From: Motacilla alba alba
Lineage: Eukaryota; Chordata; Aves; Passeriformes; Motacillidae
DNA length: 64,000 nt
Assembly: GCF_015832195.1 (NCBI RefSeq)
Contig: NC_052020.1
Span: forward strand, 2,170,001-2,234,000
Reading direction: 5' to 3'
Position 1 is the first letter of the stretch, and each line of letters opens with the position of its first letter. The position numbers and the translations under genes were made by a program. Under the pieces are notes generated by a model that was not told the origin of the DNA, made no database searches, and saw only the letters and a program-made list of their open reading frames with translations. Below, in pieces: positions 13,485 to 24,410 of this stretch.

Positions 13485-13735
13485 TCTGTGTTCACTGAGA
13501 ATATGACAAGAGGTGACAGGCTTAAACTGTGGCAAGAGAGATTTAAGGGAGCCATTGAGGAAACCTTTCTAAACGGCTGAGTAAGGAGGACACACACAAA
13601 AAGGGGGTTACAGTGTTTCCCTCATTGAAATTGTCTGTGTTTTTTAAGAACAGATGAGAAAAAGGATGTTTCAGAGTCCCTGGATCCTGCCTTGAGGAAT
13701 GGTGAGCCTGATGCCCTTCTCTATGATTCAGTTAC
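13485..13735 (+). mobile_element. Diverged CR1 LINE 3' end
   Basis: Matches an older CR1 3' UTR in sense: ATGACAAGAGGTGACAGGCTTAAACTG, 'ggcaagagagatttaag', 'aacctttctaaacggctgagtaaggagg', TTTTTTAAGAACAGATGAGA, then a tail with CTTCTCTATGATTCAG resembling the CR1 terminal octamer zone. More decayed than the 8.4-kb and 9.9-kb copies. Confidence 0.72.
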
Positions 13736-15097
13736 TTCCTTGATTTAGTAGGAGAGTTCAGTTCTGTGTCTGAAGAACAAAGAGTTTGTTACAAATGGTA
13801 TCTAGAAACAGAACAGAGATTGGGAAAATTTTTACATGTTTGGACAAAGGAGATGACAAACCCTGGCAGTTATATCTCCAAAAAGATCAGAACTTGATTG
13901 AGTAAACTCTTTTCCAAAAGCAAGTTGCACTCCTTAAGGCATTCACCCTTACTGTGGGAACAGATGACTTAAACATGAGAGCTTTTTGCTTCCAGCCACT
14001 GGCATCGATCCTGCAGCTGCTACATGTTTGTGAGATAGCACATTCCCACTAAGAAATCAGTGTGGTGGCTCTCTTTCTATCCCTCACCTCACTGACTGTG
14101 TGTAGGAATTGTCACATTTAGGAATCTAGAGTTCTTATGCCATAAAAAAGGATGTAGTCTGGTTGTATCAAGGAGAAATCCTGCAGTAAGAGAATTCAGG
14201 ACAAATGCTGACCAGGAAACATGGCTTGTCCTTGATGTCTCTTTAGATGGACAGCTTCATTCATTAATCCTGACTGAATATTAAATATATAATATTATTT
14301 TTATGCTTAATGCTTAAGTTTATGCATAAGCATGAACATACATAGGCAAAACAATTTAAAATACTGCATTTTTATGACAGTTTATATACCAGCACAAAAG
14401 GCTGCAGCTAAGAAATAATGTAAAAATGCTAATTATGCCTAAGTCAGGAAATACAACCACCAGCATGATTTGCGGTCAGCTGTTTAATTAATTTTAGTAT
14501 TAATAAAGTTACAGAAAATCAATGTGTCAAAAGGACTTGAAAGGATTACCAACTACTCTGGACAAATTAGCAACACTTCCATGCCTAGAGCACAGGAAAG
14601 CACAAAGATGTTTAATTAAACTATTTACCAGTGAGGAATTTAAATCACTGTAAATATTGCATTTTTAGTACTTTTTTCCCCTCAGATTGAAAGAACTTAG
14701 GAGCAAGTAATATTCCGTTTTCTGATGCCATGTTTTTAAAAGAAGAAATGTTAAAAAGGTTGCAGTCAAATCCAGTGAGCCCATAAAATGAAGGTGAAGT
14801 CAGGAACAAAAGAATGTAACATGGCATTTAAAATTAGAGGACTGGGGAATAATTCAACTCCAAAGCAACAAAAGATGTTACAAAACTGCATGGAAAAAGG
14901 AAGGAGAAGATTTATAACATAAAGGCCACGTGGTTACTCAGGGCTCATGCACACTGTGCTTCAATGAACTGCTATTGTTTCTTGTGAAAATGTCAATATC
15001 TATAAAAATAAACCTCCCTGTTCACTGAATTTTTGCTGCTCTAAGTCTGTGTTTTTCCCATATCTAATTTGTCTGACTCTTTACTAGACTCCCCAAT
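13736..15097. other. Unique intronic stretch
   Basis: No gene or repeat was recognised. The stretch 14280-14335 is very AT-rich with small ATGCTTA/TAAGCAT inverted repeats. A CAGCTG E-box followed by TTTAATTAATTTTAG is at about 14478-14498. Confidence 0.45.
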
Positions 15098-15190
15098 GCT
15101 TGTCACTGTCTCTGCATGAATTTGGGCAAAATACTCCAACACTCTGTGCCTCAGCTTCCCTTTTCCAGAAGAGCAATTAAATACTTATCA
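15098..15190 (+). mobile_element. MIR-like SINE remnant
   Basis: Contains 'catgaatttgggcaaaata', then CTCTGTGCCTCAGCTTCCC, then 'ccagaagagcaattaaatactta'. This is the order of the 3' part of MIR (ttgggcaagt, ctgtgcctcagtttcc, then an AT-rich end). It is the clearest MIR-like piece in the window. Confidence 0.7.
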
Positions 15191-16117
15191 GGCTTCAAGG
15201 GATGCATCGAGAAGCTACATTATCTGTGTTAGTACAGCATTCTCTGACAATACAGAAGAATCAGCCTTTTTAGTATTGTTAAAAACAGAGCTTCCCTATG
15301 GCAATAGTGCACCAGTTATCTCTCTGTGGGACTTATCTAAAGTCAAAATGAATGCCATTGAAAGCTCTCTCCTGCATTAATGGGGTTTGAGTCAAAAACC
15401 TCTGTGACTGTCAGTCAGCTGATGTGGAGCTGCTCGGGTTCTGTTTTGCTGGATTGATTTAATACACTTCCAGTCTTCTGTTGACTTGTCCTGCAGAGCA
15501 AAGAAATGCTCTCTGATGCAGGCAATGCCCACCAGCACACAGATTACCTGCTGCTGAACTTGGCCAACAGCCCTCCCAAGGGACTTAAAAGAAATGCTTC
15601 TGCATTTCAAGGCACCTCAAACTAAACCACATTTCCCTTCACAGTTCTGAGAACACAGCTGCTATTGACTGCAGGTCAAACAAAGGAGTCCTACTTAACA
15701 CCAGGAGCTAAGTCCTGCCTTGCCTTAGAGCACTCAGGACTCAGTTGAGTAGAGATCAGCATAAAAATATCTTGTGTCTGCTGACTTAACACAAGCAAAG
15801 TACCATCCATTCAGGTTGTCTTACAACCAATGTCCATCTGAAAATGCCTGAGTATTATCCTGAAGATGCGCAGTGAAAAGACATGCACACAGATCACAAT
15901 GAGGCTCCCAGAAAGATCACGGTGTGTCTTCAGTGTGTCAGGACAGAGTGGATTCCAAAGAAGGGAACATGTATTTGGTTCCAAGCAGAAGCAGGGGGGT
16001 CCAGATCTACCTGAGGTCCTCAGCCCCAGTCAAACCTATTGTGTTAAATATCTGATACCTAATCTATAAACAGTGACATACTTATGACCCCAACCCAACT
16101 GATATTTTCATCACTTT

Positions 16118-17052
16118 TCTAGGAAAGTTTGACAAGTTTGCTGATGACACCAAGCTGAGTGGTACCTGCCAGAGGGAAGGGATGCTATTCTGGAGTGCCT
16201 TGACAGCCCTGAGATGTGTGCACCTCAGAACTTCATGATGTTCAACAAGTCCTGCACCCAGGCTAGGGCAATCCCAAATGCCTTCTCTCTGGGCAGAGAA
16301 TGGATTGAGAGCAGCCTTCAATAGGAGGATTTGGCTGTGTTGGTGGAGGAGAAGCTCAACATGACCCAGCAATGTGCACCTACAGCAATGTGACCCAGCA
16401 ATGTGACCCAGCAATGTGCAGCCTACAAAGCCAAACACATCCTGGGCTGCATGAAAAGCAGTGTGACAAGGAGGTCGAGGGAAGTGACTGTCCCTTTACT
16501 CTGCTCTTGTGAGACCCCACCAGGAGCACTGTGTACAGCTCTGTGGCCCCCAACAATAGAAGGACAGACCTGTTGGAGAGTCCAGAGGGGCCCCTAGAGA
16601 TGCCCTAGAGGCTGCAGAACCTCTCCTGTGAAGACAGGCTAAGATATTTCAGGTTGTTCAGCCTGGAGAAGAAAAGGCTCCAGGGAGAACTCCCAGCACT
16701 TTCCAGCACCTAAAGGGGGCCTGTAAGAACTAGAAAGAGATTTTTTTTACAGGGAGACATAGTGACAGAACATAGTGAGACATAGTGACAGAAGGGGCAA
16801 TAGCTTAAAACTGAAAGAGAGAAGGTTTAGATTAGACATTAGGAAGAAACTCTTTGCTGCAAAGATGATGGGGCCCTGGCACAGGTTGCCCAGAAAAGCT
16901 GTGGCTGTTCCATCCTTGGAAGCATTCAAGGACAGGTTGGATGGGGCTCTGAGCAACCTGGTCTAGTGGAAAGTGTCCCTGCCCATGGCAGGAGGAGGTG
17001 GAACTAGATGATCTTCAAGGTCCTTAAGAACCCTAACCATTCTATGATGCCA
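16118..17052 (+). mobile_element. CR1 LINE, 3' about 0.95 kb including end of ORF2
   Basis: It opens with codons reading KFADDTKLSG, the FADD reverse-transcriptase motif of CR1 ORF2. It continues through the ORF2 C-terminal region (GCTCAACATGACCCAGC, CATCCTGGGCTGCATGAAAAG, 'gtgagaccccaccaggagcac') into the 3' UTR (AGCCTGGAGAAGAAAAGGC, GGTTTAGATTAGACATTAGG, TTGGATGGGGCTCTGAGCAACC, CCTGCCCATGGCAGG) and the terminal CATTCTATGATG. It is 5'-truncated, and the reading frame is broken by indels and by a 13-bp expansion at 16362-16416. It is antisense to NELL1. Confidence 0.97.
16362..16416. repeat. 13-bp unit expansion inside the CR1 copy
   Basis: The unit TGACCCAGCAATG occurs at 16362-16374, 16391-16403 and 16404-16416, the last two directly adjacent. 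The inverted sister copy at 17596-17744 has only one unit, so the extra units arose in this copy. Confidence 0.92.
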
Positions 17053-17271
17053 TAAAAAATTATGTAGTTATTTAGCAAGTGTATTGGATTTGTGAGGCCA
17101 GATTTTGGTAGCAGGTGAGCTACAGGGGTGGCTCCTGTGTCCTGTGAGAAGCTGCCAGAAGTGTCCCCCATGTCCAGCAGAGCCAAGGCCAGACAGCTCC
17201 AGGATGGACCTGCTGCTGGCCAATGCTGAGCCAGTCAAGAATAATGGTAATGCCTCTTAGATTTAAGAAGG

Positions 17272-17286
17272 AAAAAAAAAAAAAAA
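17272..17286. repeat. Poly-A run (A15) within LTR A
   Basis: Fifteen consecutive A directly after 'atttaagaagg'. It is part of, or expanded from, a purine-rich segment of this LTR family. Confidence 0.85.
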
Positions 17287-17595
17287 GTTTTTGCTCAGAT
17301 GTAATTGCAGCCAGAGAAGAGCAGGGTGAGAATATGGGAGAGGAACAATTCTGCAGATACCCTGGTCAGGGTAGAAGGAGGGGCAGGAGCTGCTCCAGGT
17401 GTTGGAGCAGAGATTCCCCTGCAAACTGCGGTGCAGCCCAGGGTGAGGCAGCTGTGTCCCTGGAGCCCATGGAGGGCCCCAGCAGTGCAAAGATGCACCT
17501 GCAGCCCATGGAGGAGCTCACACCAAAGCAGCTGGATGCCTGAAAGGAGGCTTGGAACCTATGGGAGGTCCATGCTGGAGCAGAATTCTGGCAAG

Positions 17596-17744
17596 AAGGG
17601 ACAGTCACCTCCCTCGACCTCCTTGTCACACTGCTTTTCATGCAGCCCAGGATGTGTTTGGCTTTGTAGGCTGCAGGTGCACACTGCTGGGTCATGTTGA
17701 GCTTCTCCTCCACCAACACAGCCAAATCCTCCTATTGAAGGCTG
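17596..17744 (-). mobile_element. Inverted internal CR1 segment inside LTR A
   Basis: Its reverse complement follows the CR1 at about 16312-16495 almost base for base, including the unusual TTCAATAGGAGGATTTGG and 'gtggaggagaagctcaac'. It is an internal CR1 piece with no 3' UTR or octamer, so ordinary target-primed insertion does not explain it. The equivalent place in the sister LTR at 37.6 kb has no CR1. Confidence 0.92.
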
Positions 17745-18143
17745 TGGAGAGAGGAGCTCAGGCTGGAGCAGCCTGTCCTTGAAGGACTGCACCCCATGGA
17801 ACAGTAACCCACATTGCAACACTCTGTTGAGAAGCCTTGCGTGTGGGATGGACTCATGCTGGAGAAGTTTATGGAGAATTGTCTCCCATGGGAGGGACCC
17901 CATGCTGGAGCACGGGAAAAACTCCTCTCCCTGTGCAATATCACAGTGATCAACTGACCATAACCCCCACTTCCACCTCCCTGCACCATTGGTGGGAGGA
18001 GTTCAGGAAGGAAGGAGGGATGGGGAGGAAGTGGTTTTATGGTCTGTTTTTACTTCTCATTATCTTGCTCCAATTTTGTTAGTAATGAAATCAATTAATA
18101 TCTCTAATCTGAGTCTGTTTTGCCCGTGACAGTATTTGTTGAG

Positions 18144-18864
18144 TGTCTTACATTACAAGATGTGGCTGGGGGTGTGCATTCTATTGCCATCTGTTAGATG
18201 TGGGGCAGTTATCTTCTGTTAATTGGGCCACTTCTTAAAAACAGGGGAGGAGTTTTCTTTATCTCTTCCACAACCAATCCTCCCTCCAGAAAATATCTTC
18301 TGTTAATGGGCCAGTGAGTGTCACTGCATGACTGATAAAATTACACCATCCCATGGGGAGATGCTCTGCCCCGGGGGAGGAGCCAAGCATTCCTACCTGG
18401 ATATTATCTGAGATTTAGAACGCCACAGGCAACCTTTTTGCACTGGATTCCCAGAGGAGCAGCTTTCTTTTTCACTAGATTCCCAGAAGAAGACCAGGCC
18501 CATCTACATCACCACTGGACCTTCAGAGGAAAACTCCACCCTTCTACAGGATCACTGCTTCAACAGAACCCCAGCTGTCACTCCAGGGGGGCTGCAGCCA
18601 CCATTTAATGGGACTGCTGCCACCACCCTGACCCACAGGGGATCAGGTTGTATTCTGACTCTGTCAGTGTTCTTTTGTATTACTGCATTTTTATTTTATT
18701 TTTATTTTTTCCCTGATAAAGAACTGTCATTCCTACTCCTCTCTTCGGCTGAGAGCCCGTTAATTTCAAAATTATAATAATTTGGAGGGAGGGGGCTTAC
18801 ATTCTTCATTTCAAGGGAAGCTCCTGCCTCCCTTAGCAGACACCTGTCTTTTCAAACCAAGACA
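18144..18864 (+). mobile_element. Solo ERV LTR, family B, nested in LTR A
   Basis: A 721-bp element with perfect 6-bp inverted ends TGTCTT and AAGACA. Flanks TTGAG and GTGAG suggest a short, slightly decayed target-site duplication, and family-A LTR sequence resumes on each side (GTGACAGTATTTG before, TGATCTCTTCTGGTC after). It has an AT-rich segment with CCTGATAAAGAACTG that may be the polyadenylation region, then a 3' part with AATTTCAAAATTATAATAATT and GGAGGGAGGGGG. No coding remains. I associate this type with songbird ERV LTRs but do not assign a family. Confidence 0.88.
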
Positions 18865-19952
18865 GTGAGTGATCTCTTCTGGTCTTTATCTCAACTAATG
18901 CATCTCTGTTATATTTTCTCTCCCCTGCCCAGCTGCACAGGGAAATGACAGAGAGGCTTTGGTGGATACCAGGAATCCAGACAGGGTCACCCCACTACAG
19001 CCAGATCCTAATGGTATCCTTTAGAACAGCAAGATCTAAAGAGAGCTCTTGCACAAAACAAACCTGAAAACTATTCCACCACAGACCTGTCTTCACTGCC
19101 TGCTGCCCCATACTGGTGTTTTCAGCTAGCAGACAAATCTATCAATTCACCAACCCCGGCCCATCACAAGAACAGCAGTAACGTTTGTTTACTGACCTCC
19201 CTGAACATCCAAGACCCGCGCAGCACTTGAAAGTGCAAGTGCCACACCAAAAATAACAATGTTGCTTTCTGGAATGCTGATTTAGTTCACAAAGAAGAAA
19301 TAGTGGAAAGAAAGTCACTAGATTAGATTTCAGAAAACAGCATTATCTTTCAAAGAGTGACCATATTATCAATTGCCTACCTAAAGGCTTTCATTCAGGT
19401 CTTTTACAAACATACACTTTGATTCTGGATGTGAGGCCAGTAACCCGCCCTTTGAGATTGCCACTTCAGTCTAGTGAAACTTGCTGCATTATTAGTATTA
19501 TTATGGGGTCAACTACATCACCTTGAACCTGACAGGTAAAGCCCAGCAACAAAAATACAAAGGCATCAATTTTAGTAATAGCAAACACTTTGAACATTTG
19601 TTCTAACCATAGCAGGGATTTTCTGCAGTTGAGCTGCCTTCCACAGACAGGGGAGGGGAAGAAGGGAAGAGCAGGAGAAAGGGTTTCTGATTTTTTCCCT
19701 TGAAAATGAGGTTTCTCAGAACTCTTACATTCTTCTATGCTTTAAGCACAACTTGTCTAATACCATGCTGAAAAAGGGCTTGTTCTGAAAAGTGCAGTAC
19801 ATTCAAAACTGAATGCTGCCCCAGAAACCACACAGGATTGAAGTGAAGGGACTTATGGTTTAACCAGTCAAAATCATTAGCTTTTCTTACTTCCTCTTCT
19901 CTACCCATACTGTAAATCAAATTAGAATATAAACTCAAGACTACGATTTATA

Positions 19953-20014
19953 TTCTATGACTTCTTCTAAATAATATACTTCTATTCTAAGACTTCTAAA
20001 TAATATATTTCTAT
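19953..20014. repeat. Imperfect tandem duplication, about 30-bp unit
   Basis: Two copies of a unit containing 'gacttcttctaaataatata' or 'gacttctaaataatata' followed by 'cttctat' or 'tttctat' lie head to tail. The second lacks 3 bp. Non-coding. Confidence 0.85.
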
Positions 20015-20578
20015 GTAACATCTATTTTTTTACAGAATTAGAATACTGAAGTATGTGTTTTGAAAATACTCCCTGTTTCTGTGGTAGATAAAGACTTACT
20101 TTTTGCAAGTAACACACAAATATTTTAGTGACTCACTGCTTTGAGAAACCAAAGGTCAAAAGAAATTCTGGGAACATCATCACAGCAAATGTGGACTGAA
20201 AGAGGGTTAAAGCACAGTCCACTATTGAAACATCATGCAGACCAGTAAAATATGGAGGTGGATTATTTTCACAGAGAAAAACATCTGCCAGTATAGTTTT
20301 GGTGCATGAAGAGGAGGATGCCTGCACAGGTCTCACCGCATTTTGACAGAATGGGTACTACTGACATATTGGATGGCCAGATAACTTTCCATGCTACTTC
20401 TTGAAAAGATAAAACTTGGACAAAATGGGCTGAGACACTCTCAAGTCCAAAGGAGGCTTCTTCATTTAGAAGAATGGCCGTGAGTAGCACATGGAAATAG
20501 AGAATGAAAAGTCTCCTGGCACTCTCATTTGAAAAAGTCTTTAAGCTGTATTACATAATCAGTGAATATTCATAGTAA

Positions 20579-20635
20579 ATCCAAAAAATAAACCCAAACA
20601 AACAAAAAACAAACACAAGCAAACAAGAAAACCCC
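20579..20635. repeat. Degenerate CAAA-rich simple repeat
   Basis: Repeated AAACAAACA and AAACCC motifs over about 57 bp, a worn (CAAA)n-type tract. Confidence 0.75.
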
Positions 20636-20759
20636 TGATCAAACAAAATACAGTGTTCAAGCCCAGTAGTGACCACATAAAACAAATCTTATTCTTTGAA
20701 TGACTGCAGGATTTGAGAAATTTTTTGGTGTTCCATGCAGACACAAGGAGAAAATTGCA

Positions 20760-20880
20760 AGATTAGGCATTATTTTTAAATGGCTATCGTAGCTGCTAAA
20801 GGCCAATAATCTTTCTTGTGATCATTGTGATTGTCTTTGTAGAAAATGCCAACATTATGCAAACAGAGATGAAACCTACC
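20760..20880. promoter_or_regulatory. Candidate regulatory motif cluster (SOX/POU-like)
   Basis: Contains GGCCAATAATC (CCAAT), CATTGTGATTGTCTTTGTA (several SOX-like ATTGT/CTTTGT cores) and ACATTATGCAAAC (POU octamer-like) within about 110 bp. This is motif clustering only; conservation cannot be judged from one sequence. Confidence 0.25.
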
Positions 20881-23800
20881 CACACTTTTTTCTCTTCCTA
20901 GAAGCATGATATATGTGGTCATTACAGGTAACTTATAGCTTATTAAGATGAAAAACCATTAGCATACTTGATTGAATGGTAGTGAGATATAGGAGCTATA
21001 TATTGTAGTTTCAAACTACAGAAAATCATATGCATGAATTTTTTACATCATAGAGAGAACAGATGAAGCCCATCAAAAGTAAAAGTATTATATTCTTATT
21101 GCATTATTTGTAAGGCTTTAAAAAGCATAAAATGAAATAATACACTTCTGAAGCAAACTCCCAAACTGCTATGTTAGAAGGAAGCAACCCAAGAGAACTT
21201 ATTTTTCAACAAGCAACCAGGGTAAAAACATGTGAGAATCAATCAAATGCTTTAAATCAGTAGATTCCAGCAAATTAGAACATCTGGAGCAGCAAATCTT
21301 CCTGCCAGTTTCAGAATGGACAAGACTGATTTACTAGAGAACAGCCAAACAACCTGTCAGTGCCACAGGAAGAGACTGAAAAGCAGGTTCCTATTCCAGG
21401 GTAACTTTTCTTAATAAAACCATCTTTCACTCAACAAGTTCATTAACATTCAGTGCACAAAGCCCTAGGAACAGGTAAGCAGAAAACCACTAATGTACCT
21501 TTCTTGGTGAAGTTATTACCAGCCTGACTAATCTGTCTCATCATCTCAGGTCTTTTGCTTACATGAGACTGAACACTGATTATTTATCAAAACAGTCAGT
21601 ACTTGATTTTAAGTCATAGGTGAGAGTTTAATATAATGGTAGACTTCATCCAGAAAAATGTTTTAGTCACTCTGTCCATATGAGTGAATTTTCTATGCAA
21701 TCAGCACATCTTCCAACACAGCAGCTTCTTATTGATAACCACAGAAGTTTCTACTTCACAGTTGGAAACTATTATTCAGAAATTGTTTTGGGAAAAAAAC
21801 TTTCAGCAACATCAAACCTGTACAAATTAGTTTAATTTCACTAAGATCCAGTGTTTTAAAGAAAATACTGGAAGCAGCATATTTAAAATTCAGCAATATC
21901 CAGATGAATTTTATTTTGCTCAATTCAAATTGACATAGCATTTCAGCAGTCACTCCATTTCCTTTTATGAAGATAAACCCCCCTCAATATCAAATGGAAA
22001 CATTTCATTCAGCTCAAAAATTGTTTCTGATTTACACCTTCCACATGTTTTCCACCTTTTGAAAGCTACAAGAGCTGGGGGATCAGCCACCAAGCATATG
22101 CCTGCCCAGCAACACACAGAATCTGCTCAACTGCAAATGACTTTATACCTTGATGAACTAGAGTCAGGCTTCCCAAAACAAGATATCCCCTGCTCTACAG
22201 AAAAACTCTGCTTTAGGCTCAGCAGTGTACAAAATACATGCAATGCCGTGCATGTGCCTTAAGCACTTACATCTGAAACTTCATCTTTATCCTGAACCCA
22301 TCAGAGCCTTACCCCATACACGCTCAATTTTAATCAAAACACCAACCCATCTCAGGCTTTCAGATTTGTCTTCAAATACATGGTTCAATAACAAGAAAAT
22401 TTCTCATATATTCAGTTTGAACAAAGAGTAACAAAATTTTAAAGACCTGAGTAATAGCTACAGTCTACGGCGCCTGCTAAACATTTGTTGTCAGTATAAG
22501 GGGAAATTACTTAAATATTTGCTGCCTGATTTTTTTAATTGGTTTTTTTTTTTAATCATTACTATTACTGCTAGAAGTCTGTTTAAGCATAATGCGAAAT
22601 ACAAAGACAGGATTAGTGCTTCTATTGCACAGTATTTATCTTAACTACATTAAGTATTATAACAAACACTTATTTCTAAATACAACAGGCAATGAACCAA
22701 GTTTCTCCTGATCTATGTCATGCACTTGCTCTGCTTTTCAACGACAATATCAAAAATGAAGTGTTTTTTGCAAGACAATAAACCTGCAAGAAATAGTTGT
22801 CTCTCTCATTCCACTATTTGTTCTTTTACCTGCTCTGGATTCTTTGTGTGCATGCACTTTAAGTGAATGTTCCCTCATTACTGTCAAGCAACTTGTCTCG
22901 CTACTTCACACTTTCTCAGTGTATCACGAATACCTTTCCTTCTCAACCCTTTGCATGCCTAATGACAGTGCCTTGCTGGAAAGAAAGGCACATTAGGAAA
23001 TTAGTAGAGCATATATGGAAAAGAAAGAGTCAGATTACCAAAACCACTCTCCCCATCACTGTGAAGGTTGATACCTCACACAGCACAGAATTTAAGGTCT
23101 GAATCTGTCATGTCACATTGTAAAAGATCAAGAAAAAGTGAAAAGAGACAGATTACACAGAAATAATGACTCCTTGAGCAAAATAAAAATCAGCTTCCCG
23201 ACAGCTATTTAGCATCAGCATCTCTCAAGAGGTGGGCAGGACTTTCCTACAGTTTTATGAAGTATATATTAGCTAAAAGACATGCTGTCATAATGAAAGT
23301 CAGCATTTCCTATGACCTTCCCTAAGGATAACACGCATTACAATGTAGTTATTCCAGGCTGAAAATCATTCTGATATTGAATATTCCTGTGCCATCTTTC
23401 CACTTCAGAGAACAGTTCACCCAACACCATTCTAAACATGTGTCAAGCTGATTTATATCCATTTCAATAAACCCACCTAATATTTTCCTCCTTTGCATGA
23501 CAGGTGTAACATCAAAATAATCCCAAAATCAGACTTTCTGAAGCGTTGTCATTGAAAGATGTTATTCAGATAGACAGAGTTGGGATGAGCAGTTCAGCAG
23601 CTTCTCAAATTTTTCTGAGACTCCCAGAGAAGGTCTCTTAAAAACCCCTAAAAGGAAATGAGGCCCTACCTACTTTCCACTAGGAATTTTTAGAGCTCAT
23701 TTTGCACATTGATATCTTTAAAAACACCAGCTAGGTTCACTGTCTAATGCTATCCACTTGCTGTCTTTTCAAAACAACATGTCATAGTTCTTGAGACATT

Positions 23801-24278
23801 AATTCTCAGCATTAACAACAATTTCCAAACCACTTAACAATAACTGGATTTAAGAACTTTATACATTTCAGTTTTCCTTTTGCATGTTTGTCTCGGCTCT
23901 GTCCAGAAACCTTCTCCTCCTGGGTAACTTCTCATGTTTCAATCCACTGACCAGTTTCAGACCACAGCTGATGAAGTCTTATTTCTTCTCACAATACATG
24001 TGATCTCAGCCCCTGCACCTCGCACAGAAGGCAGATGTGAGACACGACGGGACTGTGTCTTGGCCAGCAAGAGCCCTCAGTGGCCTCCTTCAGCCACCTT
24101 CCAAGCTAACCCAAAGGGCCCACAGAATGGAAAGGCACTTCCTACCACACTTATCCATCCTACCTGTGCCTAAATTTCATCATGGCAAAGGGCCAGCTGC
24201 TGAGTGGCATTTGGGACTAGACAGAAGGGTGGTAATACACACAAGACAAGCATGGCAGTGCCAGTGCTGCAGCTGAGA

Positions 24279-24287
24279 GCTCACCTG
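24279..24287 (-). other. Splice donor of the NELL1 exon
   Basis: The exon ends CAG and is followed on the minus strand by GTGAGC, a near-consensus 5' splice site. It lies exactly where the EGF domain ends after its sixth cysteine, leaving a phase 1 junction. Confidence 0.93.
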
Positions 24288-24410
24288 TGCAGGAGAAGTC
24301 ATCCACACGCACGTAGCCCGTGACGCAGTCGCAGCGGTAGGAGCCAGGCAGGTTAACACACACGGTGTTGGCGTGGCAATAGTGCATCTTGGCAGCACAC
24401 TCATCAATGT
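24285..24410 (-). CDS. NELL1: NELL1 internal exon: one calcium-binding EGF-like domain
   Basis: The exon is 126 bp and gives 42 residues beginning DIDECAAKMHYC and ending RVDDFSCT (first codon completed by the G ending the previous exon). It has six cysteines (positions 5, 12, 18, 27, 29, 41) in EGF spacing, the N-terminal DIDEC calcium-binding motif, and a CxNxxxxYxC segment (C18 to C27) fitting the Asp/Asn beta-hydroxylation consensus. Both ends are phase 1, as usual for EGF-module exons, so skipping would keep frame. From memory, human NELL1 has the same DIDECAAKMHYCHANTVCVN run, whereas NELL2 has a different C1-C3 segment, so NELL1 is preferred. Apparent differences from human are Ser for Leu before YRC, Thr for Pro before GY, and Val for Ile after GY. 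NELL1 is a secreted multimeric glycoprotein implicated in osteogenic signalling; its EGF repeats serve protein binding. Exons for the neighbouring EGF domains were not found in this window. Confidence 0.96.

Larger units (their letters stand above)
17080..18999 (+). mobile_element. Solo endogenous retrovirus LTR, family A (ERVL-like), interrupted
   Basis: Starts TGTATTGG and ends CCCACTACA (TG..CA). Flanks GCAAG (17075-17079) and GCCAG (19000-19004) look like a 5-bp target-site duplication with one change, which suits an ERVL-type element. Internal landmarks include 'ttttggtagcagg', repeated 'ctgcagcccatggagg' modules, GAGTCTGTTTTGCCCGTGAC, and TATTTTCTCTCCCCTG near the 3' end. A 721-bp second LTR (18144-18864) and a 149-bp inverted CR1 piece (17596-17744) interrupt it; without them it is about 1.05 kb, matching the sister copy at 37.6 kb. 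No internal retroviral genes remain. The family name is not certain. Confidence 0.9.
19000..24278. other. Intronic stretch between the LTR block and the exon
   Basis: Unique AT-rich sequence with no gene other than the exon that follows. It includes an imperfect tandem duplication at 19953-20014, a degenerate CAAA-rich tract at 20579-20635 and a possible regulatory motif cluster at 20760-20880. Nothing else was recognised. Confidence 0.5.
1..24284 (-). other. NELL1: NELL1 intron downstream of the EGF exon (partial)
   Basis: This stretch lies 3' of the exon on the coding strand. I looked for the next EGF module (a DEC motif followed by EGF-spaced cysteines) and saw none, so the intron probably runs past position 1. 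It contains MIR-like and CR1 fragments and the composite CR1/LTR block at 16.1-19.0 kb. The remainder is unique AT-rich sequence. Confidence 0.82.

Noticed and set aside
17223..17989. Several overlapping open frames on both strands
   Set aside because: They lie within LTR A and its inverted CR1 insert; none is a retroviral or host protein.
16118..19000. Idea of a complete provirus (LTR-gag-pol-env-LTR)
   Set aside because: No retroviral coding sequence or primer-binding site is visible; the only reverse-transcriptase motif here (FADD) belongs to the CR1 LINE.
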